Positions 8,586-17,270 of a stretch of 64,000 nucleotides of DNA are shown here, piece after piece (the stretch's first letter is position 1; the number at the start of each line of letters is the position of its first letter). Under the pieces are notes generated by a model, which was given only the letters and a program-made list of their open reading frames with translations, did no database searches and was not told the origin of the DNA. This stretch comes from Pedobacter alluvionis (GTDB lineage Bacteria; Bacteroidota; Bacteroidia; Sphingobacteriales; Sphingobacteriaceae): contig NZ_RCCK01000011.1 in the NCBI RefSeq assembly GCF_003664035.1, positions 1,302,001-1,366,000 of the forward strand. Reading direction: 5' to 3'. The position numbers and the translations under genes are program-made.

Positions 8586-9383
8586 ATGAACAACACATTT
8601 AATATGAATCGATTTGGCTTATTGCTTAAAAGACAATGGCTTGATTTTGGGAAAATTTACCTGATGAGTTTTGGTGTATTGATTGGGATTTTGGCTCTAT
8701 TTTATAGCATAAGTTTAACGAGTGATAGTTTAAAAAACATCTCTTCTAACACTTTAAATTTTAGATATCCGCTATTTCTAATTACAGGTTTTCTCTTCGC
8801 AAGTATTATAGCGAACAGTTATTTTATGCACTTAGGACAAAAACCTAAAGCAATTATCAACATTTTAATCCCGGCATCTACCACTGAAAAATTCCTAAGT
8901 GCTATATTCTATACATTAATCATTGCAATCCCAAGTTATCTGTTGTGCTTTTATGTTATTGATTTTGCCTTTGTTTCTTCCGTTAGGGCAACGCATACAC
9001 TGACATCAAGTTACAACGATTACCAGGGCAAAAAAGTAGTTATTGATCATTTAGCCTATTTTTTTTCAACCGAAACAGTTAAAGATTTTTATCCATTTTA
9101 TTATGTACCCCCTTTAATCAATGGTGTTTTCTTGTTAGGTTCTATATTTTTCAAGAGTTTCCATTATGTTAAAACAGCAATTTCTGTAATGATATTTGGA
9201 GTGCTTTGGGTTACTTCAATAATTTTTGTGATGCAAAAATTAACTAATAATACTGTTTGGGTTGGAAATCACTACTGGCAAGACGAGCGTAATATCTTCC
9301 TCATAATGAGTTTAACCGGCATATTATTAACATTACTATTCTGGTTTATCTCATTTATACGTTTAAAAGAAAAGGAGGCTTAA
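8586..9383 (+). CDS. ABC transporter permease
   Basis: This 265-residue protein has about six hydrophobic segments (e.g. near residues 20-40, 57-80, 100-130, 177-195, 205-220, 238-257), so it is a membrane-spanning partner of the preceding ATPase. It lies between the ATPase gene (3-bp gap) and the GntR gene (no gap), as expected for YtrA-BC type operons. No substrate is evident. Such modules usually respond to envelope stress or antimicrobial peptides, but that is family knowledge and not shown here. Confidence 0.85.
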   Translation: MNNTFNMNRFGLLLKRQWLDFGKIYLMSFGVLIGILALFYSISLTSDSLKNISSNTLNFRYPLFLITGFLFASIIANSYFMHLGQKPKAIINILIPASTTEKFLSAIFYTLIIAIPSYLLCFYVIDFAFVSSVRATHTLTSSYNDYQGKKVVIDHLAYFFSTETVKDFYPFYYVPPLINGVFLLGSIFFKSFHYVKTAISVMIFGVLWVTSIIFVMQKLTNNTVWVGNHYWQDERNIFLIMSLTGILLTLLFWFISFIRLKEKEA

Positions 9384-9779
9384 ATGGAATTTAATAACAA
9401 CAAGGCCATTTATCTACAGATAGCTGAATACGTTTGCGAGCAGATATTATTGGGTAAATGGAAAGCCGACGAAAAAATCCCATCGGTAAGGGAAATGGCG
9501 GTAGAAATGGAAGTAAACCCCAATACGGTAATGCGGACATACGAATTGTTACAGGGTAAACATATCCTTAACAATAAAAGGGGGATTGGTTTCTTTTTGG
9601 CTGATGATGCCATTGATCAGGTAAAACAATATCGAAAAACCAGTTTCATTGACGATGAACTCCCAAACCTTTTCAGAAATCTTTATCTATTGGAAATCGA
9701 TTTCGATGAGTTAAAATCCCGCTATCAAACTTTTGTATCACAAAACTTTAACGCTTTAAAAAATGAAAACAAGCAATAA
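9384..9779 (+). CDS. GntR-family transcriptional regulator, YtrA subfamily
   Basis: This 131-residue protein starts with a GntR winged helix-turn-helix (KAIYLQIAEYVCEQILLGKW, then IPSVREMAVEMEVNPNTVMR) and has only a short C-terminal helical part, the mark of the YtrA subfamily. It starts directly after the permease stop. It should repress its own operon by binding the palindrome at 7726-7751, with relief by an unknown signal. The last 17 bases overlap the next gene, so translation is probably coupled. Confidence 0.93.
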   Translation: MEFNNNKAIYLQIAEYVCEQILLGKWKADEKIPSVREMAVEMEVNPNTVMRTYELLQGKHILNNKRGIGFFLADDAIDQVKQYRKTSFIDDELPNLFRNLYLLEIDFDELKSRYQTFVSQNFNALKNENKQ

Positions 9780-10620
9780 ATTATTAATGGGACTGACAAT
9801 TGCACTGCTGATCATTCCATTAACAGTAATGATCTTAATTGCCAACGCAAACCGGATCGATAATAAGACTTATGATAAAATGATAACAGGAGCCGAAACT
9901 ATAGATAGTGAAGCTGATCGGTTTATTAAAAAATTTCCTGTCCAGGCATTTCAACAAGTGGTAATTAATGGATCAGAATCATCTTACCTTAATATAAAAA
10001 TCATTGCAAACGATAAATTTTTGCTTAAAGCAACGAACGATCTTGCCCCTTCCATCCAATATAAGGTAGATAAAGATGGAAAACTTAACATATCCTTAAA
10101 AGCAGAACGCAACTACCAGCATGGCACACTACTGATCTTTTCACCAAACTTAAAAGGCATTACTTTTAATAATGTATCCGTTGATGAATTATCGGTTAAT
10201 ACCGATAGCTTAAATGTGGAGATCACCAAAGGTGTTAACTACAGATTTGGGGAGGATATGAAAATCAAAAACCTGAACCTGGTAAGGAAGACTATATATC
10301 AAGAACAAAATGTGGTGATACCCGGCATTACCATTGAAGATGCAAAAATAGAAAATCTTCGGGTTGATATCAATGGAGCATATTTAACCGTAAACAATAC
10401 ACCGCTCCGGAATGTCGATTTAAGATTGAAAGACGCAAAAGCAGAATTCAAGAATGAAGAAAATAGAATTATTGCACCCATAGAAACCCTCTTGTTGAAT
10501 AGTACAGGTAAAAACGATGTGAATTTTCAGCATGTAAAGATTAACAAAACAAGTGGAAATCTTTCTGATGAAACAAGTATCCAAATGCCTACCGTTAATT
10601 TAAAACAATTGCTCAAATAA
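9763..10620 (+). CDS. Membrane-anchored protein of unknown function in GntR-ABC operon
   Basis: This 285-residue protein has one N-terminal transmembrane helix (about residues 8-28) and then an exported, beta-rich region with repeated short strands (e.g. YLNIKIIANDKFLLKA, LNISLKAERNYQHGTLLIFS, LRVDINGAYLTV). This layout resembles a right-handed beta-helix such as the adhesin-like GIN/DUF2807 proteins, but no family signature is certain. It overlaps the regulator gene by 17 bp and is followed by a terminator, so it is the last gene of the operon. It may sense or bind the signal handled by the ABC exporter; that is inference. Confidence 0.75.
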   Translation: MKTSNKLLMGLTIALLIIPLTVMILIANANRIDNKTYDKMITGAETIDSEADRFIKKFPVQAFQQVVINGSESSYLNIKIIANDKFLLKATNDLAPSIQYKVDKDGKLNISLKAERNYQHGTLLIFSPNLKGITFNNVSVDELSVNTDSLNVEITKGVNYRFGEDMKIKNLNLVRKTIYQEQNVVIPGITIEDAKIENLRVDINGAYLTVNNTPLRNVDLRLKDAKAEFKNEENRIIAPIETLLLNSTGKNDVNFQHVKINKTSGNLSDETSIQMPTVNLKQLLK

Positions 10621-10686
10621 CGTTTATTATCATATAAGTAATTGCAGGTTATTGTGATTTTGTAAAAAAGGCATGATTTTTAAGCT

Positions 10687-10728
10687 AACTAATTGGCAAA
10701 AGTTTAACTTGAGCCAATTAGTTTTTTA
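10687..10728 (+). terminator. Rho-independent terminator of GntR-ABC operon
   Basis: Arms AACTAATTGGC (10687-10697) and GCCAATTAGTT (10713-10723) form an 11-bp stem followed by TTTTT. It lies inside the long open frame that precedes the hydrolase gene, which supports the later hydrolase start at 10745. Confidence 0.85.
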
Positions 10729-10744
10729 CATTATTAGCCCACCA

Positions 10745-11731
10745 ATGAAGAGATACTTCCTTTTACTTTCCATTAGCTTATTTGTTCTTAGCCATGTAAA
10801 GGCACAAAAAACAGATACCCTTTCTATCACTTTAGAGAACGTTAAATACCCTTATCCGGTTAAATATTTTCCTATTCATACCGAAGGCCAGGACATTAAA
10901 ATGGCCTATATGGATGTTGCACCTACAGCAAATGCAAACGGCAAAACAGCAATTCTTTTCCATGGAAAAAATTTTGGCGGTTATTATTGGGGCAACGTCA
11001 TCAAAGCATTGACCAACATTGGTTATCGGGTTATTGTTCCTGATCAGATTGGTTTTGGAAAATCATCAAAGGCATTTATCCATTACAGTTTCCATCAGAT
11101 GGCCACCTGGAACAAAAAACTCCTGGACACCTTAGGCATTCAAAAAACGGTGGTTTTAGGCCATAGTATGGGCGGTATGCTGGCCACGCGCTTTGCTTTA
11201 ATGTACCCCGAAACAACCCAAAAACTACTGCTCGAAAACCCGATCGGTTTAGAAGATTATAAAACTTTTGTTCCTTACGTTACCACCGCACAGCAATACC
11301 AAACTGAGTTAAAAACTACGGCCGAAAGTGTTAGGAAATATTATCAGGGCTCTTATTTTACGTATTGGAAACCAGAATATGAATACCTGGTTGATATTGC
11401 CGGAGGGGTAACCAATAGTGCCGATTACCCGCGCTGGGCTAAAGTTGCCGCGCTAACTTACACCATGATTTATGAACAGCCTGTGGTTTATGAATTTCAG
11501 AATTTAAAGGTACCTACCGTTTTATTTATCGGCAAAGAAGATAAAACCATTGTGGGCAAAGGCTTACTTACACCTGATCAGCAAGCTTTACACGGCCAGT
11601 ACAAATTTTTAGGCAAACAGACAGCTGCTAAAATTATAGGGGCTAAAATTATCGAATTTGATGCCTGCGGACATATTCCGCATATCGAAATTCCAACGGA
11701 ATTCCTGGTGGCATTAACGGGAAGTTTGTAA
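10745..11731 (+). CDS. Alpha/beta hydrolase, secreted
   Basis: This 328-residue protein has a signal peptide (MKRYFLLLSISLFVLSHVKA) and then an alpha/beta-hydrolase domain. The oxyanion segment is LFHGKNFGGYYWG, the nucleophile elbow is GHSMGG, and the terminal histidine lies in DACGHIPHIEIP. The acid is probably in FIGKEDKTI. It should act in the periplasm on an ester, lactone or similar bond; substrate unknown. The start at 10745 gives an intact signal peptide and avoids translating through the preceding terminator, unlike the ATG at 10673. Confidence 0.9.
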   Translation: MKRYFLLLSISLFVLSHVKAQKTDTLSITLENVKYPYPVKYFPIHTEGQDIKMAYMDVAPTANANGKTAILFHGKNFGGYYWGNVIKALTNIGYRVIVPDQIGFGKSSKAFIHYSFHQMATWNKKLLDTLGIQKTVVLGHSMGGMLATRFALMYPETTQKLLLENPIGLEDYKTFVPYVTTAQQYQTELKTTAESVRKYYQGSYFTYWKPEYEYLVDIAGGVTNSADYPRWAKVAALTYTMIYEQPVVYEFQNLKVPTVLFIGKEDKTIVGKGLLTPDQQALHGQYKFLGKQTAAKIIGAKIIEFDACGHIPHIEIPTEFLVALTGSL

Positions 11732-11738
11732 TTTTAAA

Positions 11739-11771
11739 AGACCTCGCAGGTTTTAAATACCTGCGAGGTCT
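11739..11771. terminator. Strong inverted repeat after hydrolase gene
   Basis: A 13-bp perfect stem (AGACCTCGCAGGT at 11739-11751, complement at 11759-11771) with a 7-base loop, a few bases after the hydrolase stop. It has no long T-run, so it may be a terminator or one of the GACCTCGCAGG hairpins found across Bacteroidota. Confidence 0.6.
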
Positions 11772-11913
11772 AATATCTATGAAAGTCCAGATAAAATCTA
11801 ACACTTAGATGCGCTAAGCTGGCTTAGGTGGTCAAAAGAAAATGAACCAGTAAAAATAGATCTCTCCATTTCGTTGCTCTTCAGTCGAGATGACGACCCA
11901 ACTATAAACCTAA

Positions 11914-12816
11914 TTAATTCACCTCTTTCCCTACGATTTTATTAATCCCTTGCATGTCAAAATCAATGTCTTGCCCCATCGATTTCATTTTCCCATACAA
12001 CTCTATACGCAGGTGACTATTCAATACGATCCCAGTTTTAATATCAATAGATGTTTCCCCTGAGTTGGTCCCTTTTAAATCGGTTTCCATTTTATTGCCC
12101 ATAGCCTCAAAACTTCCTTTTGATACTAATGCACCTTTTACGCTCAGGGTAGCAATCCCATCTTTCACTTCTTTCAAAGTGTATTCCGTAATGGTTTCTA
12201 TAGGCATACTCATTTGCAGTTTTGTATCAACCGTCCATTTATCGCCAATTTTAACAGCTCTTTCCGGATATATTTTAAACGATGATTCCATGGTCTGTTT
12301 CACCATTTCTTCGCTGAACTGTTTGCTTAAGGCATTTTTGATCTGTTTTACCTGGCTGGTATCTGTGGTCATTTTTGACGCCATATTGTCGAGCATTTTA
12401 TCAATGCCCGCAACGGTTTTTATCCCTCCGTCTGGCGTTACCGTCATAAAAAAAGAAGCGCCCTTTAAGCCACTAAATGGATTTTTCTTGGTGCTGTCCT
12501 GCTCATCCGAATTATAGGTCATTGTAGTGCCCATCGCAACCGATTTCATAAAAATCCTGTTGTAGGTTACTTTCACATCTTTTTCTCCATTATGGCCTTC
12601 CGTAATATCGAAAGTATAATCCGTGCCTATATTTTGGGTTAAATGCACATCCCGACCGCCAATTTTCTGATTGATGATCTGATCAGAGTTAATGGAGAAA
12701 TCATACCGATAACCTGTCGGATAATTTTGCCTTAATACATAAGTTTTCTGCGCAAAACTGCTGATCGAAATCAGACTACAGATTATGGTTGCCAATATTC
12801 TCATTCGATAATTCAT
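11914..12816 (-). CDS. DUF6263-like secreted protein
   Basis: This protein of 300 residues has a signal peptide (MRILATIICSLISISSFAQ region) and a beta-rich exported body that contains paired strands such as YTFDITEGHNGEKDVKVTY and TIKVGDKW-like AVKIGDKWTVDT. The general look matches the Bacteroidota DUF6263 family, whose function is unknown. The start was set at ATG 12816, one base after the stop of the upstream peptidase gene. The longer frame from 12840 would overlap that gene without improving the signal peptide. It is probably co-transcribed with the peptidase. Confidence 0.75.
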   Translation of the reverse strand: MNYRMRILATIICSLISISSFAQKTYVLRQNYPTGYRYDFSINSDQIINQKIGGRDVHLTQNIGTDYTFDITEGHNGEKDVKVTYNRIFMKSVAMGTTMTYNSDEQDSTKKNPFSGLKGASFFMTVTPDGGIKTVAGIDKMLDNMASKMTTDTSQVKQIKNALSKQFSEEMVKQTMESSFKIYPERAVKIGDKWTVDTKLQMSMPIETITEYTLKEVKDGIATLSVKGALVSKGSFEAMGNKMETDLKGTNSGETSIDIKTGIVLNSHLRIELYGKMKSMGQDIDFDMQGINKIVGKEVN

Positions 12817-12817
12817 T

Positions 12818-13591
12818 TTAACCGGCAGGCTGTTGCGCAAAAATGCGACTTAACTGAAAATACAATTCAGGATGTTTATCTTTTAACAGCTCAGGCTTTT
12901 CAAAAAAATATTCTGAAACTACGGCAAAAAATTCAGCCTGATTAGTGATAGCATAAGGGTTGATATCCGACTTGTTATCCTCAATTTTTTCCATTTCTTC
13001 ATGCATCATTTTAATCCATGGTAAAGTGTACTCATGTGCCAATAAATTTTCAGGAACACCATCAGTTGCCCCATCCGATTTATCCAAAAGATGAACAAAT
13101 TCGTGTATTGCTGTATTTTCTTTCCCGGCACTTTTAGAAAAACCATGGCGCAGCGCCGAACGCGATAAAATCATCTGTCCGTTCATATAACCTGTACCCA
13201 CCATACCCATAATATTCCTTTCCCCGCCATCAAACTGAAAATCCTTGTTAAAAGTATCAGGATATAATAAGACGCTGGTTAAGTTTTTGTATTGCCAGTC
13301 ATCGAAACCAAAAATCGGAATCACGGCGCTCGAAGCAATCAGCAATTCATCTAAAGTTGTCATTTCCAAACCTACTGCTTCAATTTTAACCGTACTAAAA
13401 AATGCAGCTACCTTTTGCTCAAACCTAAGTTTATCAGTCGAATCAAGATTATGATAATAAGCAACATAATCATCCAGAATCTTTTTGTCCACATCCGTCA
13501 AAGGCTCAACAGCAACCTTCTTTTTTTTAAGGATAAGGTAAAGAGCGATCAAAAAAATAGGGATTAAATAAGCAAATGGCAACGAGTTCAT
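12818..13591 (-). CDS. MtfA-like (M90) zinc metallopeptidase
   Basis: This 257-residue protein has an N-terminal membrane helix (residues 4-21), then a peptidase domain with the zinc-binding H163-E-F-V-H167 motif in NTAIHEFVHLLDKSDG. Family members (M90, glucose-regulated metallopeptidase / Mlc titration factor A) are aminopeptidases that in E. coli also bind the repressor Mlc. The membrane helix is common in Bacteroidota homologues, and length is normal. Downstream is a DUF6263-like gene one base away. The upstream stretch carries three tandem repeats, so the promoter is not obvious. Confidence 0.9.
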   Translation of the reverse strand: MNSLPFAYLIPIFLIALYLILKKKKVAVEPLTDVDKKILDDYVAYYHNLDSTDKLRFEQKVAAFFSTVKIEAVGLEMTTLDELLIASSAVIPIFGFDDWQYKNLTSVLLYPDTFNKDFQFDGGERNIMGMVGTGYMNGQMILSRSALRHGFSKSAGKENTAIHEFVHLLDKSDGATDGVPENLLAHEYTLPWIKMMHEEMEKIEDNKSDINPYAITNQAEFFAVVSEYFFEKPELLKDKHPELYFQLSRIFAQQPAG

Positions 13592-13593
13592 GA

Positions 13594-13649
13594 GTGATTA
13601 CACAGATTAAAGTGATTACGCGGATTTAAGGTGATTACACCGATTTAAT
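13594..13649. repeat. Three tandem 18-19 bp repeats (GTGATTAC..GATTTA)
   Basis: Three imperfect direct copies start with GTGATTAC: 13594-13611, 13612-13630 and 13631-13649. They vary at ACA/GCG/ACC and the final bases. They lie immediately before the MtfA-like gene and may overlap its promoter, or they may be a dispersed noncoding repeat. Confidence 0.8.
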
Positions 13650-13668
13650 AGATTGTACAAATTGGAGG

Positions 13669-14694
13669 TTAGCTTTCGATGATTTCTAATTGAGCGAGAA
13701 CATCTTCCCTGGTAACCGGATATGGCTGATTATTGGTTATCGCCTGATAAACAGCTTCGAAAAGGGGCAGATAACTTCCTACCTCCGATTTGATGATTTC
13801 TTCTGTTTTGTTCCCACCTACATCAATGGTGGTTAATAAACCATCCTTATTTGCCGGCTCAACACCGTAACCCGGATCAGTTAATTTCATGCCCGCCAGC
13901 AATTGTTCTTCCTGAATATCTGTTCTGTGTTTAATAAAGCTACCATTCACGCCATGTAATATAAAGCCTGGTTGTGGGTTAACCACCAACATACTCGAGG
14001 TTACAAAAATATTTACGCTATCAGGAAAGCTCAATTGAATCGAGAAATAATCGTCAACCAAGGTACCTGCCCTGTTTTTACCCAAAATTTTATGAAAATT
14101 CAATGGCTTGCCAAATAGACTGATCACCTGATCTAACAAGTGTGGGCCCAAATCGTATAACAATCCGCTGGCCTCTACCAGCTTTTCTTTAAATGCCTTC
14201 GGTCCGATTACATTGCGGTAACGATCGTAACGCAAATGAACTTCAACCAGCTTACCCAGCTTGCCACTATCGAGCACTTTTTTTACCGAAGTAAAATCGC
14301 TGTCCCAACGGCGGTTCTGGTAAAAGAAAATCTGTTTGCCAACGCTATCGGCCAGTTCGAAAAGTTCTTTAGCCTGTGCAGTGTTAGCGGTAAAAGGTTT
14401 TTCAACCAGAATATGTTTATGTGCATTTAATGCGGCTTTCGAATGTTCGTAATGAAGATTATTTGGGGTATTAATCACCACTAAATCAATTTCTTCATCG
14501 TTTAAAAGTTCATCAACGCTGTTGTAACTAATAATATTGGGGTAATCGTTAACTGCATTTTTATGGCTTCGCTCAACTACGGCCTTTAGATTGAAACCAT
14601 CGTGTGCATTTAGGAATGGCGCGTGAAAAACCTTACCTGACATGCCGTAAGCTAATAAACCTGCGTTAATTGTTTTATTGATATTCGTATCCAT
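13669..14694 (-). CDS. Gfo/Idh/MocA family oxidoreductase
   Basis: This 341-residue protein has an N-terminal Rossmann fold (AGLLAYGMSGKVFHAPFL) and the family signature around HILVEKPFTANTAQAKEL, where the K of EKP is catalytic, followed by a C-terminal alpha/beta substrate domain with LYDLGPHLLDQ. It should be an NAD(P)-dependent sugar or inositol-type dehydrogenase in the cytoplasm. Length and motifs match the family. It is alone, with a minus-strand -7 box at 14711-14718. The substrate cannot be inferred; YdgJ-like relatives act on scyllo-inositol. Confidence 0.92.
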   Translation of the reverse strand: MDTNINKTINAGLLAYGMSGKVFHAPFLNAHDGFNLKAVVERSHKNAVNDYPNIISYNSVDELLNDEEIDLVVINTPNNLHYEHSKAALNAHKHILVEKPFTANTAQAKELFELADSVGKQIFFYQNRRWDSDFTSVKKVLDSGKLGKLVEVHLRYDRYRNVIGPKAFKEKLVEASGLLYDLGPHLLDQVISLFGKPLNFHKILGKNRAGTLVDDYFSIQLSFPDSVNIFVTSSMLVVNPQPGFILHGVNGSFIKHRTDIQEEQLLAGMKLTDPGYGVEPANKDGLLTTIDVGGNKTEEIIKSEVGSYLPLFEAVYQAITNNQPYPVTREDVLAQLEIIES

Positions 14695-14710
14695 AGGTTA
14701 TAAATGTAAC

Positions 14711-14718
14711 CAAAAATA
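14711..14718 (-). promoter_or_regulatory. -7 promoter box TATTTTTG for Gfo/Idh gene
   Basis: On the minus strand TATTTTTG matches TAnnTTTG and lies 16 bases before the start at 14694. No clear -33 TTTG was found at the standard distance. Confidence 0.45.
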
Positions 14719-14786
14719 CCATTACCATTCAAGCTTAAGTGTTAAAAAGCCTAAACGTTTTACTTAAGGCTTACACGTTTTTACAC

Positions 14787-14794
14787 TATCTTTG
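14787..14794 (+). promoter_or_regulatory. -7 promoter box TATCTTTG, leaderless geometry
   Basis: TATCTTTG matches TAnnTTTG and is only five bases from ATG 14800, so the transcript is expected to begin at or beside the start codon. Confidence 0.55.
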
Positions 14795-14799
14795 CAGAT

Positions 14800-15150
14800 A
14801 TGAAACCGTCGGAGATTAATGCCAAATGGAAAGTTTTACAGGAAAGGATTTCAACTGAATTTGATTCCGATTTTCCTGATTTAAAGGTGATGCTTTTTCT
14901 CATCGGCGTTCAGGAATTGGGCAAAGGTCCGAAGAAATACAGTAAACGCCAGAAAGAAGAACTGATGCACATTGCTACCTGCCGTTTATTGAGCGAAATG
15001 GGCTTTTATGAATTAGAGGGCTTGGATCAGGATGGTTGGCCGCACTGGAAGTTAATTAAAGCGATTCCGCCTTATACCATGTTGGAGCAGGAAATGCTGA
15101 TGAAATCGCTGGTGGTGAGTTATTTCGAAGATATTTATTCTGCAGACTAA
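14800..15150 (+). CDS. Conserved hypothetical protein, Bacteroidota
   Basis: This 116-residue soluble protein has no signal peptide or membrane helix. The central part (SKRQKEELMHIATCRLLSEM, then GFYELEGLDQDGWPHW) reads as helical with a conserved aromatic patch. I recognise it only as the sort of small cytoplasmic protein widely kept in Sphingobacteriaceae genomes. The -7 box five bases upstream sets the start and suggests a leaderless mRNA. It stands alone between the divergent oxidoreductase gene and a repeat region. No function is proposed. Confidence 0.8.
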   Translation: MKPSEINAKWKVLQERISTEFDSDFPDLKVMLFLIGVQELGKGPKKYSKRQKEELMHIATCRLLSEMGFYELEGLDQDGWPHWKLIKAIPPYTMLEQEMLMKSLVVSYFEDIYSAD

Positions 15151-15175
15151 ATTTTATCGTTCCATCATCCTTGTT

Positions 15176-15640
15176 GTCAGATATTTCTATCTGACACAGA
15201 TCTACTCATTCAGATGGTAACATCAGACTGCACAGTATTATTCCCTTCCGATATAAGCCTGTTTAAAGCTCAATTTAAGTCTTTTGGAAAGCAAGGTCTT
15301 CTGCTTTTTTTTGATGTTAGTCGGGCTTTTCGCTATATCCCGATGAAAAATCGGGTATGCCGCTTCAATCCCGTTTAAAAAATTCTGCCTGTGCAGCTAT
15401 TTGGGGTTGCAGGTGCGCCGGAAAAACTTACGAAGTTGGCCCCGGCCTAGTCTAAGCGAAACTTCGTCAGTTTGCATGGCCAGCACCAAACCTAAGTTAA
15501 CTAAACCCGACAGTAGCGGACACCGAACGCAGAGCGGTAAAGCGAATGGCGGGGCTTTCGGAACCGATACAAACAGGAACCTGCTTTTCAAAAAAAGATG
15601 AGAATATAAACTAGCAGTGTCAGATGGAAACATCAGACAC
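15176..15640 (-). repeat. Composite dispersed repeat, copy A with flanking hairpins
   Basis: An element of about 320 bp (15281-15597, minus orientation) matches copy B at 28065-28383 at most positions, and the 5' half of it matches truncated copy C at 27838-28012. It has inner hairpins, including CTTACGAAGTT pairing with AACTTCGTAAG-like sequence, and CCCGAT..ATCGGG. Small hairpins of the type GTCAGATn..nATCTGAC flank it at 15176-15195, 15205-15222 and 15617-15640. Short open frames read through it but look like by-products. Apart from this repeat nothing genic is visible in 15151-15660. Confidence 0.8.
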
Positions 15641-15666
15641 CACAACCCAACGCTTAAACACAAAAA

Positions 15667-15690
15667 ACCCCGGTGAATGTACACCAGGGC
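15667..15690 (-). terminator. Terminator after OmpA-like lipoprotein gene
   Basis: On the minus strand CCCTGGTG, loop TACATT, CACCGGGG and a T6 run form a typical rho-independent terminator just downstream of the gene ending at 15732. Confidence 0.8.
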
Positions 15691-15731
15691 TGCATATATG
15701 ATGACCTCATAGGTAGAGGGAATGTGCGATA

Positions 15732-16409
15732 TTATCCTTGTTTTTGCGCTGATGCTTTTAATGCATCGTTAGCCACGATTACAATTTCCACACGACGGTT
15801 AGCTGCACGGCCTGCGTCAGTAGTGTTATCTGCAATCGGTTCCGCAAAACCTTTACCCATAGTAACTAATCTTGATGATGGAACTCCTTGAGAAACGGCG
15901 TAAGCTTTCACAGCAGCTGCTCTTCTTTCTGAAAGTCCCATGTTATATTGTTCCGTACCACGGCTATCGGTATGGCCGATAATTTTGATATCTGTATCAG
16001 GATATTGGTTTAGTGACGAAGCTAAGCTCTGAATATTGGTTTTAGCTGCATCTTTTAAAGCAGTTTTATCGAAATCGAATAAAATACCACTATCAAATTT
16101 TACAATAATACCTTCTCCTTCACGAATAACTTCCGCATTAGGTATGGCTTTTTGGATTTCAGCTGCCTGTCTGTCCATTCTACGACCGATAAAAGCACCC
16201 GCTGTACCACCAATAGCGCCACCAATTAAAGCACCAACTGCTGTATTACCGGCTTTTTTACCGATTAATGCACCAATAACCCCACCAGCTGCAGCACCAA
16301 TACCAGCTCCTTTTTGTGTTTTAGTTAAACTATCACAACTTTGGAATGCCATCGAACCTACTGCTAACCCTATACTTAATGTTGCTATTTTTACTTTTGA
16401 AATACTCAT
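15732..16409 (-). CDS. OmpA-family lipoprotein with glycine zipper
   Basis: This 225-residue outer-membrane lipoprotein has a signal peptide with lipid-modified C25 (MAFQSC). A glycine-zipper region (about residues 33-85, repeats of GAxxGGxxGA) follows, then a C-terminal OmpA domain (about 105-215) with the peptidoglycan-binding signature GHTDSRGTEQYNMGLSERRA. It should tether the outer membrane to peptidoglycan in the manner of YiaD-like proteins. Length and domain order are typical. It is monocistronic with its own terminator. Confidence 0.93.
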   Translation of the reverse strand: MSISKVKIATLSIGLAVGSMAFQSCDSLTKTQKGAGIGAAAGGVIGALIGKKAGNTAVGALIGGAIGGTAGAFIGRRMDRQAAEIQKAIPNAEVIREGEGIIVKFDSGILFDFDKTALKDAAKTNIQSLASSLNQYPDTDIKIIGHTDSRGTEQYNMGLSERRAAAVKAYAVSQGVPSSRLVTMGKGFAEPIADNTTDAGRAANRRVEIVIVANDALKASAQKQG

Positions 16410-16515
16410 GATATGAAAGATTTATAATTTCTAACCGACATATTCAAACACAATGCCAAAAACTATTGGAATCATGTTTTTTGACCAATTTAGCTACAAA
16501 TGGCAATTTCGTATA

Positions 16516-16545
16516 CAAAAAAAGGGTTCAGATAAATCTGAACCC
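16516..16545 (-). terminator. Terminator of DUF5687 ABC operon
   Basis: Arms GGGTTCAGAT (16524-16533) and ATCTGAACCC (16536-16545) with a two-base loop; on the minus strand a T7 run follows the stem. It ends the ABC unit at 16576-18773. Confidence 0.88.
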
Positions 16546-16575
16546 AAATACATTGTATCATTCTTAGTACAAAAA

Positions 16576-17268
16576 CTATGCAGAGAAATAACTCTCCAAT
16601 TCTTTTAAAGTATTTTCGTCCGTTTTAAAATCTTTGATCACTTTCCCTTTTTCTACCAGAACAATCCTGCTACAAACATCGGTAACATGGTTTAAATCGT
16701 GACTAGAGATAAAAGTTGTCATGTTGCCTGCCTGTGCTTTTAACAAATTCTTTAAGCGGATCTGCGTGGTTGGATCGAGGTTGGCAAAAGGTTCATCCAA
16801 AATTAAGATCTCGGGCTTTTGCATCAAAGCGGCAGCAATACCTACTTTAACCTGGTTTCCCTTGCTAAAATCGCGGATGTATTTACCACTATTGAGGATT
16901 TCGCCATTAAAAAACTCACCGTATTGGTTAAGGTATGCAGAAACATCAGCGACACTTAAATTGTGTAAACTGCCGATAAAAATAAAATATTCTTCAGGCG
17001 TCAAATAATCGATCAGGAAACCTTCGTCCAGAAATGATGCGGTATAATCTTTCCAGGTATCATTCTGCATAACATTTTGGCCTTTGGATAAAACCTCGCC
17101 TGTGGTTGGGCGGATCAGGTCTAGAAGCATCCTAAAGAAGGTAGTTTTACCTGCACCGTTATTTCCTACTAAACCCACGGTCTCTCCGGCAGCAATCTGT
17201 AGATCTTCGATGTTTACAACGGTTTTATCGCCATAAACTTTTTGTAATTTTTTAACTTCTAAAATCAT
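16576..17268 (-). CDS. ABC transporter ATP-binding protein
   Basis: This 230-residue ATPase has Walker A GNNGAGKT (residues 35-42), a signature-position segment FSKGNQVKVGIAAAL, Walker B EILILDEPFANLD and the switch region FISSHDL. It energises the DUF5687 permease encoded two bases upstream. The pair is a common Bacteroidota exporter of unknown substrate. Single-domain length is normal. A terminator follows. Confidence 0.93.
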   Translation of the reverse strand: MILEVKKLQKVYGDKTVVNIEDLQIAAGETVGLVGNNGAGKTTFFRMLLDLIRPTTGEVLSKGQNVMQNDTWKDYTASFLDEGFLIDYLTPEEYFIFIGSLHNLSVADVSAYLNQYGEFFNGEILNSGKYIRDFSKGNQVKVGIAAALMQKPEILILDEPFANLDPTTQIRLKNLLKAQAGNMTTFISSHDLNHVTDVCSRIVLVEKGKVIKDFKTDENTLKELESYFSA

Positions 17269-17270
17269 AA

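Noticed and set aside
10673..10744. Longer N-terminus for the alpha/beta hydrolase
   Set aside because: It would cross a strong terminator stem, and would hide the signal peptide that starts at 10745.
12065..12517. A 150-codon plus-strand frame inside the DUF6263-like gene
   Set aside because: It is the antisense shadow of a well-supported coding region and has no domain pattern.
13594..13649. A CRISPR array
   Set aside because: Units are only 18-19 bp and directly adjacent with no spacers, and no cas genes are in the window.
15397..15684. A 95-codon minus-strand frame, and similar frames at 28052-28255 and 27744-28040, with alike residues
   Set aside because: The residue likeness comes from the composite DNA repeat. 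The frames lack signals of translation, and the differences between copies change residues freely.
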